A stretch of DNA of 64,000 nt from Ascarosepion bandense. Taxonomy: Eukaryota; Mollusca; Cephalopoda; Sepiida; Sepiidae. Below the pieces are notes generated by a model. That model was not told the origin of the DNA. It saw only the letters and a program-made list of their open reading frames with translations, and searched no databases. Location: NCBI GenBank assembly GCA_037127315.1, contig JBBBDQ010000421.1, positions 1,672,001 to 1,736,000 on the forward strand, written 5' to 3'. Below are positions 1 through 11,424 of the stretch, piece by piece; the stretch's first letter is position 1, and every line of letters begins with the position of its first letter. Position numbers and translations under genes: made by a program.

Positions 1-2509
1 TCCTACCTTTTTATTGTTACTGCTATTTACAGAAAATCATTTAAAAGGTAAATCTATCAGGATTCTGTTGTGATATAACATGTGCATCAAAATAATAACC
101 CCAAGAGATGGTGTTTATCAGCTGCAGCATCGGAAATATTAACTAATAAACTAACGTTTCAATAGAAAGAAAGAGCAGCAGGCAGCCATATTGTATGACA
201 ACAACATGGCCAACAGACATAGCACGTCATTATTTATCAAAATTCATTGTACCCATCAAACAGGATTTCAGTATTTGTTGTGTTTTATGAAAAACAAACC
301 TAATTTATATTTTGATAGTAGATAATGTGGATGTAAATGATAACAACCAAAAGTTGGTATTTCATTTGTGCCACATCTACGCAGTTAATCAGTGAAAAAA
401 ATTACAATACTGCTCTTTGCATAAATGGAATTTTAAACATCAAACAAAAAAGGTGAAAATAAATCACCAAAAAATAAATGAGTAAAAAGACGCTATTGTT
501 TCAACGAAGTTTTCAAGAAAAATCTTAGTAAAAAAAAAAAAAAAGAAAAAGAAAAGAAACAACTTTAGCCTCGACATTAAACATTGTAAAAACGAGTTCT
601 TTAAATAAAAACAAATAAAGGCATTTAATAAAAATGTTGAAAAATGGCACTGGCGAGTTATGGATACTGAATTATTTTAAATAGCCATTGGAAAGAGGGT
701 TACCAGCTTTTCAACTGAGACATAAAGCACGTTAGCAATAGTGATCACAATATGAACCTACAGAAAGTATTTATTTATAAATATATTTTTAAATTTAATA
801 AATATAGCCAGGGAACTTAGTATGATTCAAGGTCATGTGGTGGGTCATCCAGAAACTGCCTAGTTTGCTCGGATGTTACCGCAGACATCAGGATGTGTCC
901 TTAGTGTGTAATGAAATGAGAGTGCGCCGCCTAAGGTACAGATCGCATTGTACTAGAGAGAGAAGAAACTTTTTTTTTTTTTTTGCATAAATGCTTTTTT
1001 TGTCTACAAAAAACAAAAAAACAGTAGGTAGAGAAAGAATCATTGATCATATCAAACAAAATCAATTCGAAAGTAAACAAAACTATACCAATAATGACTT
1101 TTAGTTTTTAGTTTTTTTTACTAGTAACTTAGTTCTTTCTTTAATTTAAAACTTTTAAATAAACGATTAAGTTCAACAAATATTTGGTGAGCCAGAAATT
1201 GCACAAAACAAAAATTCAATATAGGGTAAAAATTTCAGTCATCATACGCTCCACCGACGGGCAGTTAAACTAATTATTATTGTAGTATAATGTAGTAAAA
1301 AGTAAAAAATAAATTAGTTTCATTGTTTAATGTTTACATTCACTCACCACTGACCATCAAATTGTCTGAACTGTAAGTGGTTTTACGTCGATACTCGAAT
1401 AAATAGTAACAAAAAGCTAACTACAAGTACAGCAATAATTGTCTTCAATATCAACGAACAGCGATTATACCACATGGTCTGGTCGTAAGCATTAAGGAAT
1501 CCGAATGGTAGCAGCCTCCATAATTATTTTTTCTACAACTCCAAAGACCAAAACCAAACAAAAGATTCGTGTGAAGTTAAATGCTTTGTATTGTAATTTT
1601 TTAACATGCTTTGTACAAACTGCAGCAATATCAGCAGAATTTATAAATTTATTTTATAAATTATGGAATTTGCAAGTGCAACCTACCTACACTAGAATAT
1701 ATGCTGAATACCAAAAATTCATCGTCATGGCTACTTACCTAGTAGCAAGACAAGATCACCTTATTTTTTTTATTTTTTATTTACTGTTTGTTGGCTTTGT
1801 TCATGTAAATGAAAGCGTGAAGAATGTGGTGAATGCATAAAAAATGCGAAATTTTCAGTTTTTCAATAGACTTTAATTTCAACACGATTACTGTTTTTGT
1901 TTTAAACGCGCAAAATGGGAGATCTTTCATGTCACAATGGGCAGAATAAAAAGGAACTAAGTAAAATTAAATGAAAATATTTGTAAATTTTATAATATTC
2001 ATCTTTGTAACAAACATGATTACCGGAAAATATAAATGACAGGTAAATTTGTTAGTAAATACAAACTTAAAAAAAAAAAAGTGAAGTTATTTCGTATTTA
2101 GGTTGCTTTTTTGTTTTGTCTGTAACGAGCTACAGTCGTTGTAGTGGTGATGTGATGATGTAGTTTTCAAAGATTGAGAGAGAGAGAGAACTTCCTCCAT
2201 GTGTGCGTTGGGGGTTCATCAGCAGTAAAGCGCTCACCACCACACACAGAGTCAGGTCTGAGATAGGGAAAAATAAACAGAATCTTTCTAAGAGATCATC
2301 CAAAAAAAGAGTGAATAGAAATACTTAAAACACATGAAATTAAAAAGAAAAAAAACAAACAGTGTCAACGGTGTGTGTGTCAATCAGTACAATTACTACT
2401 ACAATTTGATTCATTCACACAAAAACAAAACAAAAAACAAAGCAAACAAACGATACCGGTGTAGAATTAAAAACAAGTAAATAATGTGTGTGGTGCTAGC
2501 TGTACATAC
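1..2509 (-). other. First coding intron of the ZNRF-like gene (partial)
   Basis: On the minus strand this stretch follows the splice donor at 2504-2509 (GTATGT) and runs off the left edge, so it is read as intron. I looked for the expected zinc-finger/RING exon (closely spaced Cys-x-x-Cys codons after the exon-1 frame) and saw none. It is AT-rich, with poly(A)/poly(T) runs near 530-560 and 970-985 and a short GA run near 2175-2190. A 111-codon open frame at 1505-1840 (+) has no recognisable domain and is probably chance. Confidence 0.7.
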
Positions 2510-2511
2510 CA
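2504..2511 (-). other. Splice donor of ZNRF-like exon 1
   Basis: On the minus strand the exon ends ...CTG and the intron begins GTATGT, a strong metazoan 5' splice site. The break is phase 1 (370 coding bases), directly after the conserved SLPxHLS segment. Confidence 0.8.
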
Positions 2512-2879
2512 GTTAATGAAAAAGACAGATGTACTGGCAAAGAATGCGTGAAGGATCTTCCAAAGGGTCCATCATCCGGCGTACTTGAGTCAGAGTCTGG
2601 TGACATAGCTCCAAGTAAGTTTATTCCTGCCCCGACACCAGCCGAACCGTTGTTGTTTGGTATACTGAGGGACGGGGAATGACCAGTGGCCGGATGGAAA
2701 CTACCTAAACTTCGAGCTCGAGCTCGGGCAGTGGTGGACTGTTCGCTACTTCCAACACCGACACCACCGCCACCCCCGGGGGGTTGTCCGGCACTAGTTG
2801 TGCCACTCGGGCCACTCGTTTGTCCGCTACCAGAATAGGTTCTTAATCGTGGGCCGCTTGAACTCTGCCTCGCTCCCAT
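2510..2879 (-). CDS. ZNRF1/ZNRF2-like E3 ubiquitin ligase, first coding exon
   Basis: ZNRF1/2 are small membrane-anchored E3 ubiquitin ligases with a C-terminal zinc finger plus RING finger; an N-terminal myristate places them on endosomal and plasma membranes. The exon encodes 123 residues plus one base of the next codon. It starts MGARQSS, a glycine-2 myristoylation signal like the MGxKQS start of vertebrate ZNRFs. A low-complexity Ser/Gly/Thr stretch follows, then ARARARSLGS, matching the RSRSLGG region of ZNRF2, then LSIPNNNG (SIPN is conserved), a DSDSSTPDDG segment and finally SLPVHLS, corresponding to SLPAHLS just before the zinc finger. The next bases are a clean GTATGT donor, so the four further open codons are intronic. 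The ATG at 2879 is chosen because it supplies Gly2 and has G at -3 and +4; the longer open frame upstream is low-complexity 5' leader. The zinc finger and RING exons are outside the window. Assignment to ZNRF2 rather than ZNRF1 is inference. Confidence 0.86.
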
Positions 2880-3330
2880 GTCTAATATTTTATTTATTTT
2901 TAGCGTTAAAAAATAACTGTTCAATCTGTCTTTCCTTTGGTCCCACAAAAAAAAAAAAAATGATAAACTTTTTCCAACCGTATGAAAAAAATTTAAAAAA
3001 AACAATTACTAAAAAAAAAAGCAAGAGTAGCGTTATTTGTTAGACGGCAGATGAGTAATTTACAATAAAAATATAACAACTATCGCAAACAAAAAATGTT
3101 GTCTGTTTCACTTTAAAAGTGAATGTTGCTTTTAAAAATCAAAACGCAAAAGTGAGGACGGTATTGTTGTAGTCGTAGAATTTCCTGTTTAATGTTGTGT
3201 TCTTGGGTTGTTTAATTATGCAACTAACTAAAAATCCTGTTGTCAAGCAATGTATACATCCAAAGTATATTGTAATACCCTTTTGTATGTGTTTTATATA
3301 TATATATATATAGATATACACATACAGAAA

Positions 3331-3379
<49 letters not shown>

Positions 3380-3459
3380 CGTGAAATAAATGCAAATGTA
3401 CACAAAAAGTGGGTACTGTCTCTTGCTTGCTGGTCAGAGTCCAGCTACATTTAGCGGAT
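2880..3459 (-). other. Probable 5' leader of the ZNRF-like gene
   Basis: This stretch lies between the ATG and the putative promoter. On the minus strand a run of about 14 T followed by AG dinucleotides (around 2925-2962) resembles a 3' splice site, so the leader may contain a non-coding exon and intron. The interval also holds a TA microsatellite. No coding similarity is seen. Confidence 0.4.
3295..3378. repeat. TA-rich microsatellite
   Basis: Two runs of TA dinucleotides are separated by a short GATATACACATACAG segment. It gives spurious Tyr/Ile-rich open frames. Confidence 0.9.
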
Positions 3460-3720
3460 TCCAAATCATACTAAAGCTACAGTTGAAGAAGAGGCAGGAG
3501 TAGACGTCATGGCCTGTAATCCTAATATTAATTCTCTAATAGCCAAAAGTTCTAGTTTTCTTGTCACTATGACGCCAGTAGCACAAAGGTGTACCTCTTT
3601 AACAGCGAGTGACATCGCCGCCATGTTTGTTACTAACTCAGCACTGATACTGCTGCTGTTTGTGACGTCAAGTGAACATGTGACCACACCTGGCTACGTC
3701 TGCTGAAAATGCTGAATGCT
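3460..3720 (-). promoter_or_regulatory. Putative promoter of the ZNRF-like gene (CRE plus YY1 sites)
   Basis: This patch has more CpG than its surroundings. It contains the full CRE palindrome TGACGTCA at 3663-3670, a second GACGTCAT half-type site near 3504-3511, and AACATGGCGGC on the minus strand (3617-3627), a full match to the YY1 core. YY1 sites in this orientation usually lie at or just downstream of the transcription start, which fits leftward transcription into the exon at 2879. The motifs are seen directly; promoter function is inferred. Confidence 0.42.
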
Positions 3721-4144
3721 TCCTCCGTCACTTCCTTCAATTCGCAAGAAAAAGAAAAATCCTATTCAAACAGACTTTTTCTTCATTCCGAGATTGATAC
3801 ATAGTAATTAGAAAACTAACTTATATTTTTATTTTAATAAAAATGTATTGACAATGTTGAATATAATCCAAAAATTAAAATAAAGTCTATTCATTCCATG
3901 AACACTGTTCTAGTGAACACTTTCTTGGTGTAAGTTTGGTAGACTAAAAGTGGCCGAAATTATTCAATTTGATTTACGATGATCTTTTAAACAGTGAAAC
4001 TGCATTGATTTCTAATAGAAAAAAACAAAAAAACAAAGAAAAGCTGCTTGTTAATAATAGTATTCTCATTCTCTAGTTCTAAAAAATTAGTTATGGGAAC
4101 TTAATTTTTACATCAATACTTTAAAATTGGCACTGGCTAAGAAG
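3721..4144. other. AT-rich interval, nothing recognised
   Basis: No gene, repeat or motif that I can support. Confidence 0.5.
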
Positions 4145-5330
4145 ATGAACTGCTGCAGGTCCAGATGGGATTGTAATAGAAATACTGTCAGCCTTAGATG
4201 ATTTCAGCATCTACAAGATTATTGAAATAATAATGGAAATATATGACAGAGACAACATACTGGAAAACCTTAACAGATCCAGTCAGGTGCAAATAAATGG
4301 GAGCTCCATTTGACAATCAGCCTAATGAGTCAGATAACTGTATCATCAAGATTCTGATAAATAGTGTGTGCTGCAGAATTAGACTGGAAATAAAGCAAGA
4401 ACAACATAGGCTTGTTATAGACATTGAAACAAGAAATGTCAAATTTTATGATCAGAATGCTGTCAAAGTTAGCAATACACATGCAGAAAGGCATATATTT
4501 ATGTTTCGTAGACTACATGAAAGAATTTGATAAGCTACAACACCAAGATTCATTTGAAATACTAGAAAAAGTTCACTGATTCGGTAAAGATATTAGAATA
4601 ATCCGTAACATTTACTGGGAACAAATTGTCTGCATACAGAGAGAAAAATGAATTGAGAAAGTACACAAAAATAGACAAGGTCATAAGACAAGGATGCATG
4701 TTCGCACCAGATTTATTCAACTTATACAGCAAAGTAATCATAAGAGAACTAAAAGTCTTACATTTAATTTTTCTTGGACACATAATTATCAACCTAAGAT
4801 AAGCAGATAACATTGTGTTGATGGCAGACGCAGAAAGAAAACTTCTGGAACTCCTACACAAGGTAGTAAAGGTAAGTGAGAAGTAAAGAATAATTATTAA
4901 TTGTAATAAAACAGAATGTATGGCCATTTACAAGAGGGACAGCCCAAAAAGATACATTGTAATAGCTACAAAAGCATTCTAAAAACTAAAACAAGTATTA
5001 AGAAACAGAAAATTGTCATTAGAAGCAAAGAAATGAGTGCTGAGCTGCTATGTAATACCAATCTTCCAGTATGGCAGAGAATGCTGAACAACTTCCTTAC
5101 TGATGAAGATGAACAGAAATGTGGTTCTAGAGAAGGATGTTGAGAATACAATGAACAGAACATTTGAGAAACAAGAAAGTTTCAAGGAAAATGGGTATTA
5201 AAAGGAAACTTGTGATTAGAATTAGCAAGAAACAACTAAAATCTTTAGGATACATAATGAGGAAAGATGACTTGGTTAATTTAACACTTACAGGACATTG
5301 AAAGAAAAAAAAACAGAAGGAAACATCAAG
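4145..5330 (+). pseudogene. Degraded non-LTR retrotransposon reverse transcriptase (RTE-like)
   Basis: Broken frames read through a LINE reverse transcriptase. KAAGPDGIVIEIL at the start is the GPDGI motif. It is followed by a frame resembling YxKAFD (DYMKEFDKLQ, near 4510), FGKDIRIIRNIYW, a KVIRQGCMF segment equivalent to RQGC, and a degraded ADDxVLMAD catalytic segment near 4805-4830. The C-terminal part includes RNRKLSL and LGYIMRKDDL. The many stops and frameshifts make this a fossil. In the intact family the enzyme copies the element's RNA at a nicked target (target-primed reverse transcription). The clade is inferred from these motifs; an endonuclease domain is not visible. Confidence 0.75.
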
Positions 5331-5406
5331 TAACTTAACTAACAAGTTTATGTAAATGAATGACAAAATAGACTAAAGCTATTTAAAACTATTTTGTATA
5401 TTTATT

Positions 5407-5560
5407 AATAAGATAAATATTCAAATGACACAGCAAAAACACATCACAAATCATCAGCTTTGTTGCTTACTGTGTGTTTTATTCTTGATATTAGTCAATA
5501 AATGCTATTGGGCTATAATAAAATATTATACTCAAAGCAAAAAAACATGTAGCTTTCACT
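5407..5560 (+). repeat. Third copy of the foldback-repeat arm
   Basis: This is nearly identical to the right arm of the inverted repeat at 7677-8616 (shared segment around CAAATGACACAGCAAAAAC and onward for about 150 bases) and in the same orientation as that arm. Confidence 0.85.
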
Positions 5561-5624
5561 TTAGTGTGACACCTCAACACCCACTCCTAGGACTTATCTT
5601 CACTGCAATATTGCATATTTGATC

Positions 5625-6715
5625 ATTTGCACTCACTCACCCATCAAAGCAAGAGACCCACTTTGAAACTAATCGGTGAAAGATTTAAATTGTCTGAAAT
5701 GAACAAAGCCATTAGACTTTGGACCAGCAACTGCATAAACCGCCTGTGTTGCAAAGTCCACATACATATAAAGTCACCCATTGGAAGTTTTAGCAAACCT
5801 GATGCTAGATCCTCACATCTACTTATAGATATTACTGAACCCCTACTACTTTGCCAAAACTACTGCTATTTGTTAACATTCGTCAATTGATTTTCTCGTT
5901 AATTTACTGCAATTCCATTAAAGGACATCTCAGCAGACATAATAGCAAAAACCATCTTCAAAGATTGGATAGCCATTTATGGTGTACCCACAGTCATCAC
6001 AACTGATGAAGACACACAGTTCCAGTTGAAACTCTACAGTGAGTTCAACCTTCTGCTAGGCACCAAGCACATTGAAACAACAGCATACCACCTAGTAGAA
6101 CAATTCCACAGACAGTTGAAAGTATTCCTCAAAATGAGACCCAATGAGTAGATAATTTATCAGTCATCGTACTATCCATCAGAAGTATTGTTAAACAGGA
6201 TTTGGGTTGCACCCCAGCTGAAATCTTTTTTGGTACAACTTTATCTCTATCTGGACAATACTTTGACAACAAAAATTACTTACACCCTACAACTACTTTT
6301 GTGCAGGATCTAAAAACATGGATGTCCAAATTACACAAACAACATCGAGACATGTTTACATACCCAAAACACTTTTTGATAGTGAATACATATTTGTTCA
6401 TGATTATACAATCAAAAAGCATTTAAACCAACATTATTAGGATCCTTATCAAGTACTCAAAAGGATAGAAAAAGTTTTCACTATCGTTAAAAATGGCAAA
6501 AATGACACTGTTTCTTATAAACAGATTAAAACCAGTTTCAATGAAAAAATTACACCCATGCCAACAGACACACAATAATGAGCACACTCTACCAGAAGAA
6601 TTCACACAAAAAATGCAAACCGAATCTAGTCAAAAAGTAACATTTCCTCACAATTTCAAATCATACATATCCTACTAGAATATATTGCCAAAAAACTTTT
6701 TGCAATCTGAAGGTG
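5625..6715 (+). pseudogene. Ty3/gypsy integrase and pol C-terminus, broken
   Basis: Successive frames show a gypsy integrase. HSLTHQSKRPTLKLIGERF aligns with the zinc-binding HPG...VxLIxxRFxW region, followed by KVHIHIKSPIGSF, then IDITEPLLL (equivalent to the HIDIVGPLP Asp motif). Next come DWIAIYGVPTVITTDEDTQF (second catalytic Asp region), LLGTKHIETTAYH and VEQFHRQLK (Glu region), then LGCTPAEIFFGTTL. The tail has KRIEKVFTIVKNGKNDTVS and INRLKPV, typical of the C-terminal chromatin-tethering region. Stops and at least two frameshifts disable it. No protease or RT of the same copy is seen upstream. Confidence 0.85.
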
Positions 6716-7160
6716 AGTATTTGTAGAGGACTAACAAACAACTGGTTAAATAATACATTTTTCTTTCTCCTTAAACCACCACACAAACATTTAACTCAAA
6801 TCACCAAGTTTAGCCTTTCAACTATGTCTGAATGCTATATCATAAACAGTCAATCAAAAATGACCAAGCATAGTATTTTCATCCAGCCAGCTGAAGGGAA
6901 AGGATGTTGACAGAATGCACATGTGTACCAACAGCTAGGTCAAAAACTGGTAACAACCCACTACAGTGACACCAGATCCTTTGACTTACTGCCATTAGAT
7001 AAGTACAGACTCTTTCCCATATGCAGCTGCACATACACATATTGCATTGGAGCTTATCAATACTAATGCACACATGTGACATGGACACCCTGGCCAATAT
7101 GCATGTACTTTGCACATGCACACATCTCAGTTTGATGTGACCATGTCAAGGTTCACATAT
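6716..7160 (+). other. Possible 3' remnant of the gypsy element
   Basis: This follows the integrase directly and contains AATAAATAT near 7164, a polyadenylation-like signal as found in a 3' LTR. No matching 5' LTR was found, so this is only positional inference. Confidence 0.25.
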
Positions 7161-7676
7161 CAATAAATATATTTTGCATTTGGTAAACTGTATTTCTGTC
7201 CTTGTTTCAAATTGTTGCTTGTCTAAATGATATGAACTACATTCAGCAAATCTTATCAATGACATAAAAATAGGATCTCAACTCAACAGATATGGACAGT
7301 TTTTACAGAATGTCCACTACAGTATAAAAATAATAATCCAACTATTTGTTATTTCAAAATAATTCTCCAGTCATTGATTAAAAACAGGCAACTAATATAC
7401 AAAATTTATTTTAAATTATTCTAAATACAAAAAGTACTAAAAAAAGCATTTGCTAATATATTTTATTTTTAGATAAGAGATAGTAGTTTCTTTGGTAAAA
7501 TATTAGAAAAAAATAAATTATTTTATTTCCTTATGTTGAAAATGAGCTTTTATTTCCTAAAATTAAATTTTAAATTGGTCATCAAGCAAAGACTATATAC
7601 TAATTTTTCTTAAACAAAGACTTTCAAAATAGCAATGGCATTTTTTAATCAATTATTCATAATGAAAGTTTTTTTA

Positions 7677-8616
7677 AATTGATAAAATGAAAAGTGTTGA
7701 ATCCACATACTGGCAAAACATTAGACAGTTATACATTCATTTATACTTGAAAAGCCTATATAGAAATAAAATGAAAGCTACATGTTGTTGTTTTTTTTTT
7801 TTAGGGTAGTAATATTTATAGCCCAATAACATTTACTGACTAATATCAAGAATAAAACACGGTAAGCAACAAAGCTGATGACTTGTAATTTGTTTTAAAG
7901 ATTAAAATGTCATTATAAAGAATAACATCATGAATTTCTTGGCCATTCATCTTAAATAATAAAATATACTGCATGAGATATGAATATTGATATACTCACA
8001 CTTTATGGAGTTATTTTTTGAAAATACTTCTAATTTTTGTCATCTTTATTTGATTTAACATGTATGTTTTGATTTAACATGTATATTTTGTACATTTTGA
8101 TTAAATTTTCCAAATATTTTCCAAATATTGATGAATAAATAATTAATCACTAAAATGAAACTCTGTTTATCAACTTTATAAGGTAGATTGTAAAAATTAT
8201 TTTATATTGTTTTAGAATTATAACATGATATATGATAATCACCTTATCTCGACAAAGTTGTTATGATTACATCTAAGACTACTGGCCTTGAACTCTTTTT
8301 TTTTCAACTTAAATTAGATGATATTAAAACAATGCTTGGCTCAGACTTGGCAATGAAATAAGATCAATAAGATAAATGTACAAATGACACAGCAAAAACA
8401 CATCACAAATCATCAGCTTTGTTGCTTACTGTGTATTTTATTCTTGATATTAGTCAATAAATGCTATTGGGTTATAATTAAATATTACTATACTCAACAC
8501 AAAAAAACATGTAGCTTTCATTTTATTTCCATATAGGCTTTTCAAGTATAAATGAATGTATAAATGTCTAATGTTTTGCCAATATCTGAACTCAACACTT
8601 TCCAATTTATCAAATT
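7677..8616. repeat. Foldback repeat: ~210-bp inverted arms around ~520 bp
   Basis: The left arm (about 7677-7885) is the reverse complement of the right arm (about 8405-8616), with small indels. Both contain the TTGATATTAGTCA and TACTTGAAAAGCCTATATA segments on opposite strands. The spacer is AT-rich with no frame. This could be a foldback/MITE-type DNA transposon or two inverted copies of one repeat; the lone arm at 5407-5560 favours the latter. Confidence 0.75.
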
Positions 8617-8684
8617 AGAAATATTGTTCTTTTAGCTATATATGATGATACAAGTTATAAAAATATCATAAATGGGATTGTTTT

Positions 8685-10440
8685 TTCTTTTTCTTTTTAA
8701 AATTTTTTTTTTCCCTAAGCAGGGTAATAATGCCACTGAGATGCAAGAGGTTACTAAGAGTGAAAGAAGATGAGAAAATATTAGTGAAGAGAAAAGACAA
8801 TAAAAGAACAGGATTCAGGAAGACAGGGTTGTGATTGATGTTGCATTTAAACATTGACAGGAAAGAAAAAGTAGAAAATAGTTCTACAAGTGAGAAGTGT
8901 GAAAAAAGAAACTATTAGAATTGAACTTATGGTTATACTAGCAGTATAGCCCGGCGCTGCTCAGTTTTAATGAAAGCTTTAAAACTAATCCATTGTCCTG
9001 GAGCTCAGACTCTTTGGACATTGGCACGAAAGACTAAAAAGCAATAGTTGTTTCCAGTTAAAACAAAACCGTAGACTGAAAGAAAAATGAATGGATGTAA
9101 GTCAAATTTTGATTTCCTGGTATCGATATCAAAAAAGTTTTTTTTGTTGAAAACAGAATTTTGAAGGCTAAATAAGTCCTCTGAGTAAATGGTATCATGG
9201 CTGAGACTAAGAACTACAATTATACCTACTTAGAGCTAAACTCGAAGCAAAAACTAAAATAAAAGGGCTGAAAAAAATACAGACATACAGGCAGATAAAC
9301 AGACACACACACAAACATCTTGCCATTTATATATATATATTATCAATTTTCTGCACTATTGTAAGAACTGCAACCTTGAAACTTCTCAATATTTTATCTT
9401 ATGTTTTTGTCTATAAGTGTATCAAATTTGATTAAAATCGGACCACTCTTTCTATAACCCGATTTTTTTTATTATCGATTTTTGATATTTATCGGGGGTA
9501 CCTCGACACAAAACCTAGCTAAGAACACCTGCAGACGCTTATAGTACAACTGTATAAATTTTCAAGAAAATCGATTCAGCCATTTCGGACTCTATAGGTA
9601 ACAGACACACATACACACACACACAAAGTTCCATTTATAAATAAGTTTAGATAGATTTAGATCAAGCTATTTCAACAGAAAAACAGTGAGACCTAGTTGC
9701 CAGTCTAGTACTACGTTTAAATCCATAGAGTTGATACACCAAGGTGGAAAGTTCATTAGAATATTAATTATGAAAATATTTATAGAAAAGATACATTAAA
9801 GCCATGTCATAGCAAAGGGAAAGTAACTGAAGTAGAGATGCCAGGTCAAAATCAATAACATTACAGACATTTCTTTGGATTTTATAGTGACATATATCTC
9901 TAGATATATGGCAGGAACACCAGACCAGATGTGGCAGCACAATTCAGTGCATGGACAAATGGTAGATTTATAAATGTGCAAGATAGATTCTGGCAAGTAA
10001 ATTCTTCTGGCACAACACAATGAACCAATTTTCCTAGCAGAAATTGATTCAATATAATAATTTCACTTCATGTCGCTGGAAAACAAAAAGGTGCAATGAG
10101 TTACTTTCTCAGAGGTTAGCATCAGCCATGCTGATGGAAAGTAAAAATGACTAAAAGACAGCAGTTTAATTTTGAAAGTGTTGAAATTTAGAATCCATTT
10201 CTTGCCCCAACTAACAACAGATTGAAGGTCATTTTGGAGATCAGCCACCAATTTTACTTTATCAAACCTATGAGAATTACTATTAAAAGCGGCGTAAATA
10301 GTTACGTTATCAGCACAGATACCAAGCTGAAAACTGATGACATTGGGAAGGTTATTGATAAAGATGAGAAACCAAGTATAGAAATCTGGGTGACACCTCC
10401 ATTAATATGGAAAGATCTAGAAAAGTGGCATTCAACACAA
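8685..10440 (-). mobile_element. CR1/Jockey-type LINE, 5'-truncated, split by a Helitron
   Basis: On the minus strand the RT palm and thumb are legible. GGVTQISILG corresponds to GVPQGSILG, then FINNLPNVISFQLGI, a damaged DDTTIY motif (CADNVTIY), and LQNDLQSVVSWGKKWILNFN. FSSDMK follows, then PESILHIYKSTICPC and a CCHIWSGVPAIYLE segment, the C-terminal region typical of this LINE group. The 3' tail at the left end carries the family signature (CAGTGGCATTATTACCCTGC then A-rich). The Helitron at 8938-9651 interrupts the 3' region. Frames are broken, so the copy is dead. Confidence 0.85.
8938..9651 (-). mobile_element. Non-autonomous Helitron, copy 1
   Basis: The element reads 5' TCTAAAC...GCTAG 3' on the minus strand, flanked by host A and T as Helitrons require (insertion between A and T, no target duplication). 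It matches the copies at 11942, 23543 and 46786 over most of its length: the GGAACTTTGT start, a CGATTTTCTTG segment, an ATCGGACCACTC block on the other strand, an internal TA run, and the GCCGGGCTATACTGCTAG 3' end. It has no Rep/helicase coding. The stem of the terminal hairpin is degraded here. Confidence 0.85.
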
Positions 10441-10542
10441 TTTCATTGCATGGCGTGTTAACAAAGATGTAACTTCTCTAGGTCAACTGCTGTTGTGTTT
10501 GTAGCTATGGGGGTGATGGCTAATGTTTCTTTGAGTCAGCCT

Positions 10543-11400
10543 TGTGTCATACATAACTGAACTCCCTACAGCTTACAAGTTTTATCCAGAATTATCATCA
10601 GAAGAATCATCAGGTTTTCATCATTATCAGAAGGTTGGTTGTCGTCAGGTTGGAATATGTGGAATTGTGTAGAATAGTATAAGAATGAAATATACATTTT
10701 TCATGTTAAAATAGGAATTTATTAAAAGGAAAGAATAACATAAGTTGTAGGAGTTAATGTGCAATTAGAAACATTATTAAGAAGTTAAGGGTAGAGCTCG
10801 TGTTCAATTACAAAGTTATGGGTATCAAGGTTTGTAGAAAATGTTCATAGTAGTAACGTAGATATTTAAAATGTTCATAGAAGTTTAGAGTTCATGGTTG
10901 TGTAGTAGCAGAATGTAAAGTCTTTGTTCCTTTCTCTTTTTAGTAGGTCACGACAGGTTGAGAGAAAGAGAAGGCAAAACAAATAAAGAAGTTGTACTTA
11001 ACACATCCATTTTGTTGTTGCTGTTGCCCTCTTTAGCAGCAGGGTGTGAAAATGAAGAAAAAGACAGAAGAAGAGGTGGAATGAAACTGTGGCGTGACCT
11101 ATGTTTGGGTTGGCGTGGAGTGAAAAAGAAGAAAAGAAAATTGGCAATGATGGCGAGTCAGCTTGAAGTTTCTTCTTTACATGGTGAAATGCTGTCAGCT
11201 ACTGCTTCTATCTGACTGCTTTTGATATGTTAGTGTCATGGTTTAAATAGTGAAACTTCTCATGATGCCGGCTCCAACAAACCTTTTCACATCTAGATGT
11301 GAAAATACGTCATTTATGAATTTGCTGTTTTTAATCCAATCAGTATTCAGAATTAGCTTTTCGCACTGACTTGTGAATTTTTCTTAGTTGGGTTTTTCTA
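10543..11400 (-). mobile_element. Solo LTR-like repeat, family LTR1 (copy a)
   Basis: The minus-strand end (...TTCAGTTATGTATGACACA) is shared with copies ending at 17939, 32791, 38438 and 40892. A TATA-like CTATTTAAACC lies near 11245. It matches the copy at 37640-38438 along much of its length (for example AACCCAACTAAGAAAAATTC). An 85-codon open frame at 10958-11215 lies in the U3/R part and is not a gene. Confidence 0.65.
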
Positions 11401-11424
11401 AAATGTTTTTAGTTTTTGATTTCT

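Noticed and set aside
1505..1840. 111-codon open frame on the plus strand
   Set aside because: No recognisable domain, lies in the intron of the ZNRF-like gene on the other strand, composition like its surroundings.
2496..3005. Longer frame around the ZNRF exon with an extra 42 N-terminal residues
   Set aside because: The extra residues are low-complexity translation of a poly(T) leader; the internal ATG gives the myristoylation signal, and the last four codons lie beyond the splice donor.
3466..3706. Two overlapping opposed frames of 65-73 codons
   Set aside because: They lie in the putative promoter; no domain and both strands open only because of base composition.
10958..11215. 85-codon basic open frame
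   Set aside because: Falls inside an LTR1-family repeat; the equivalent region is not open in the other copies.
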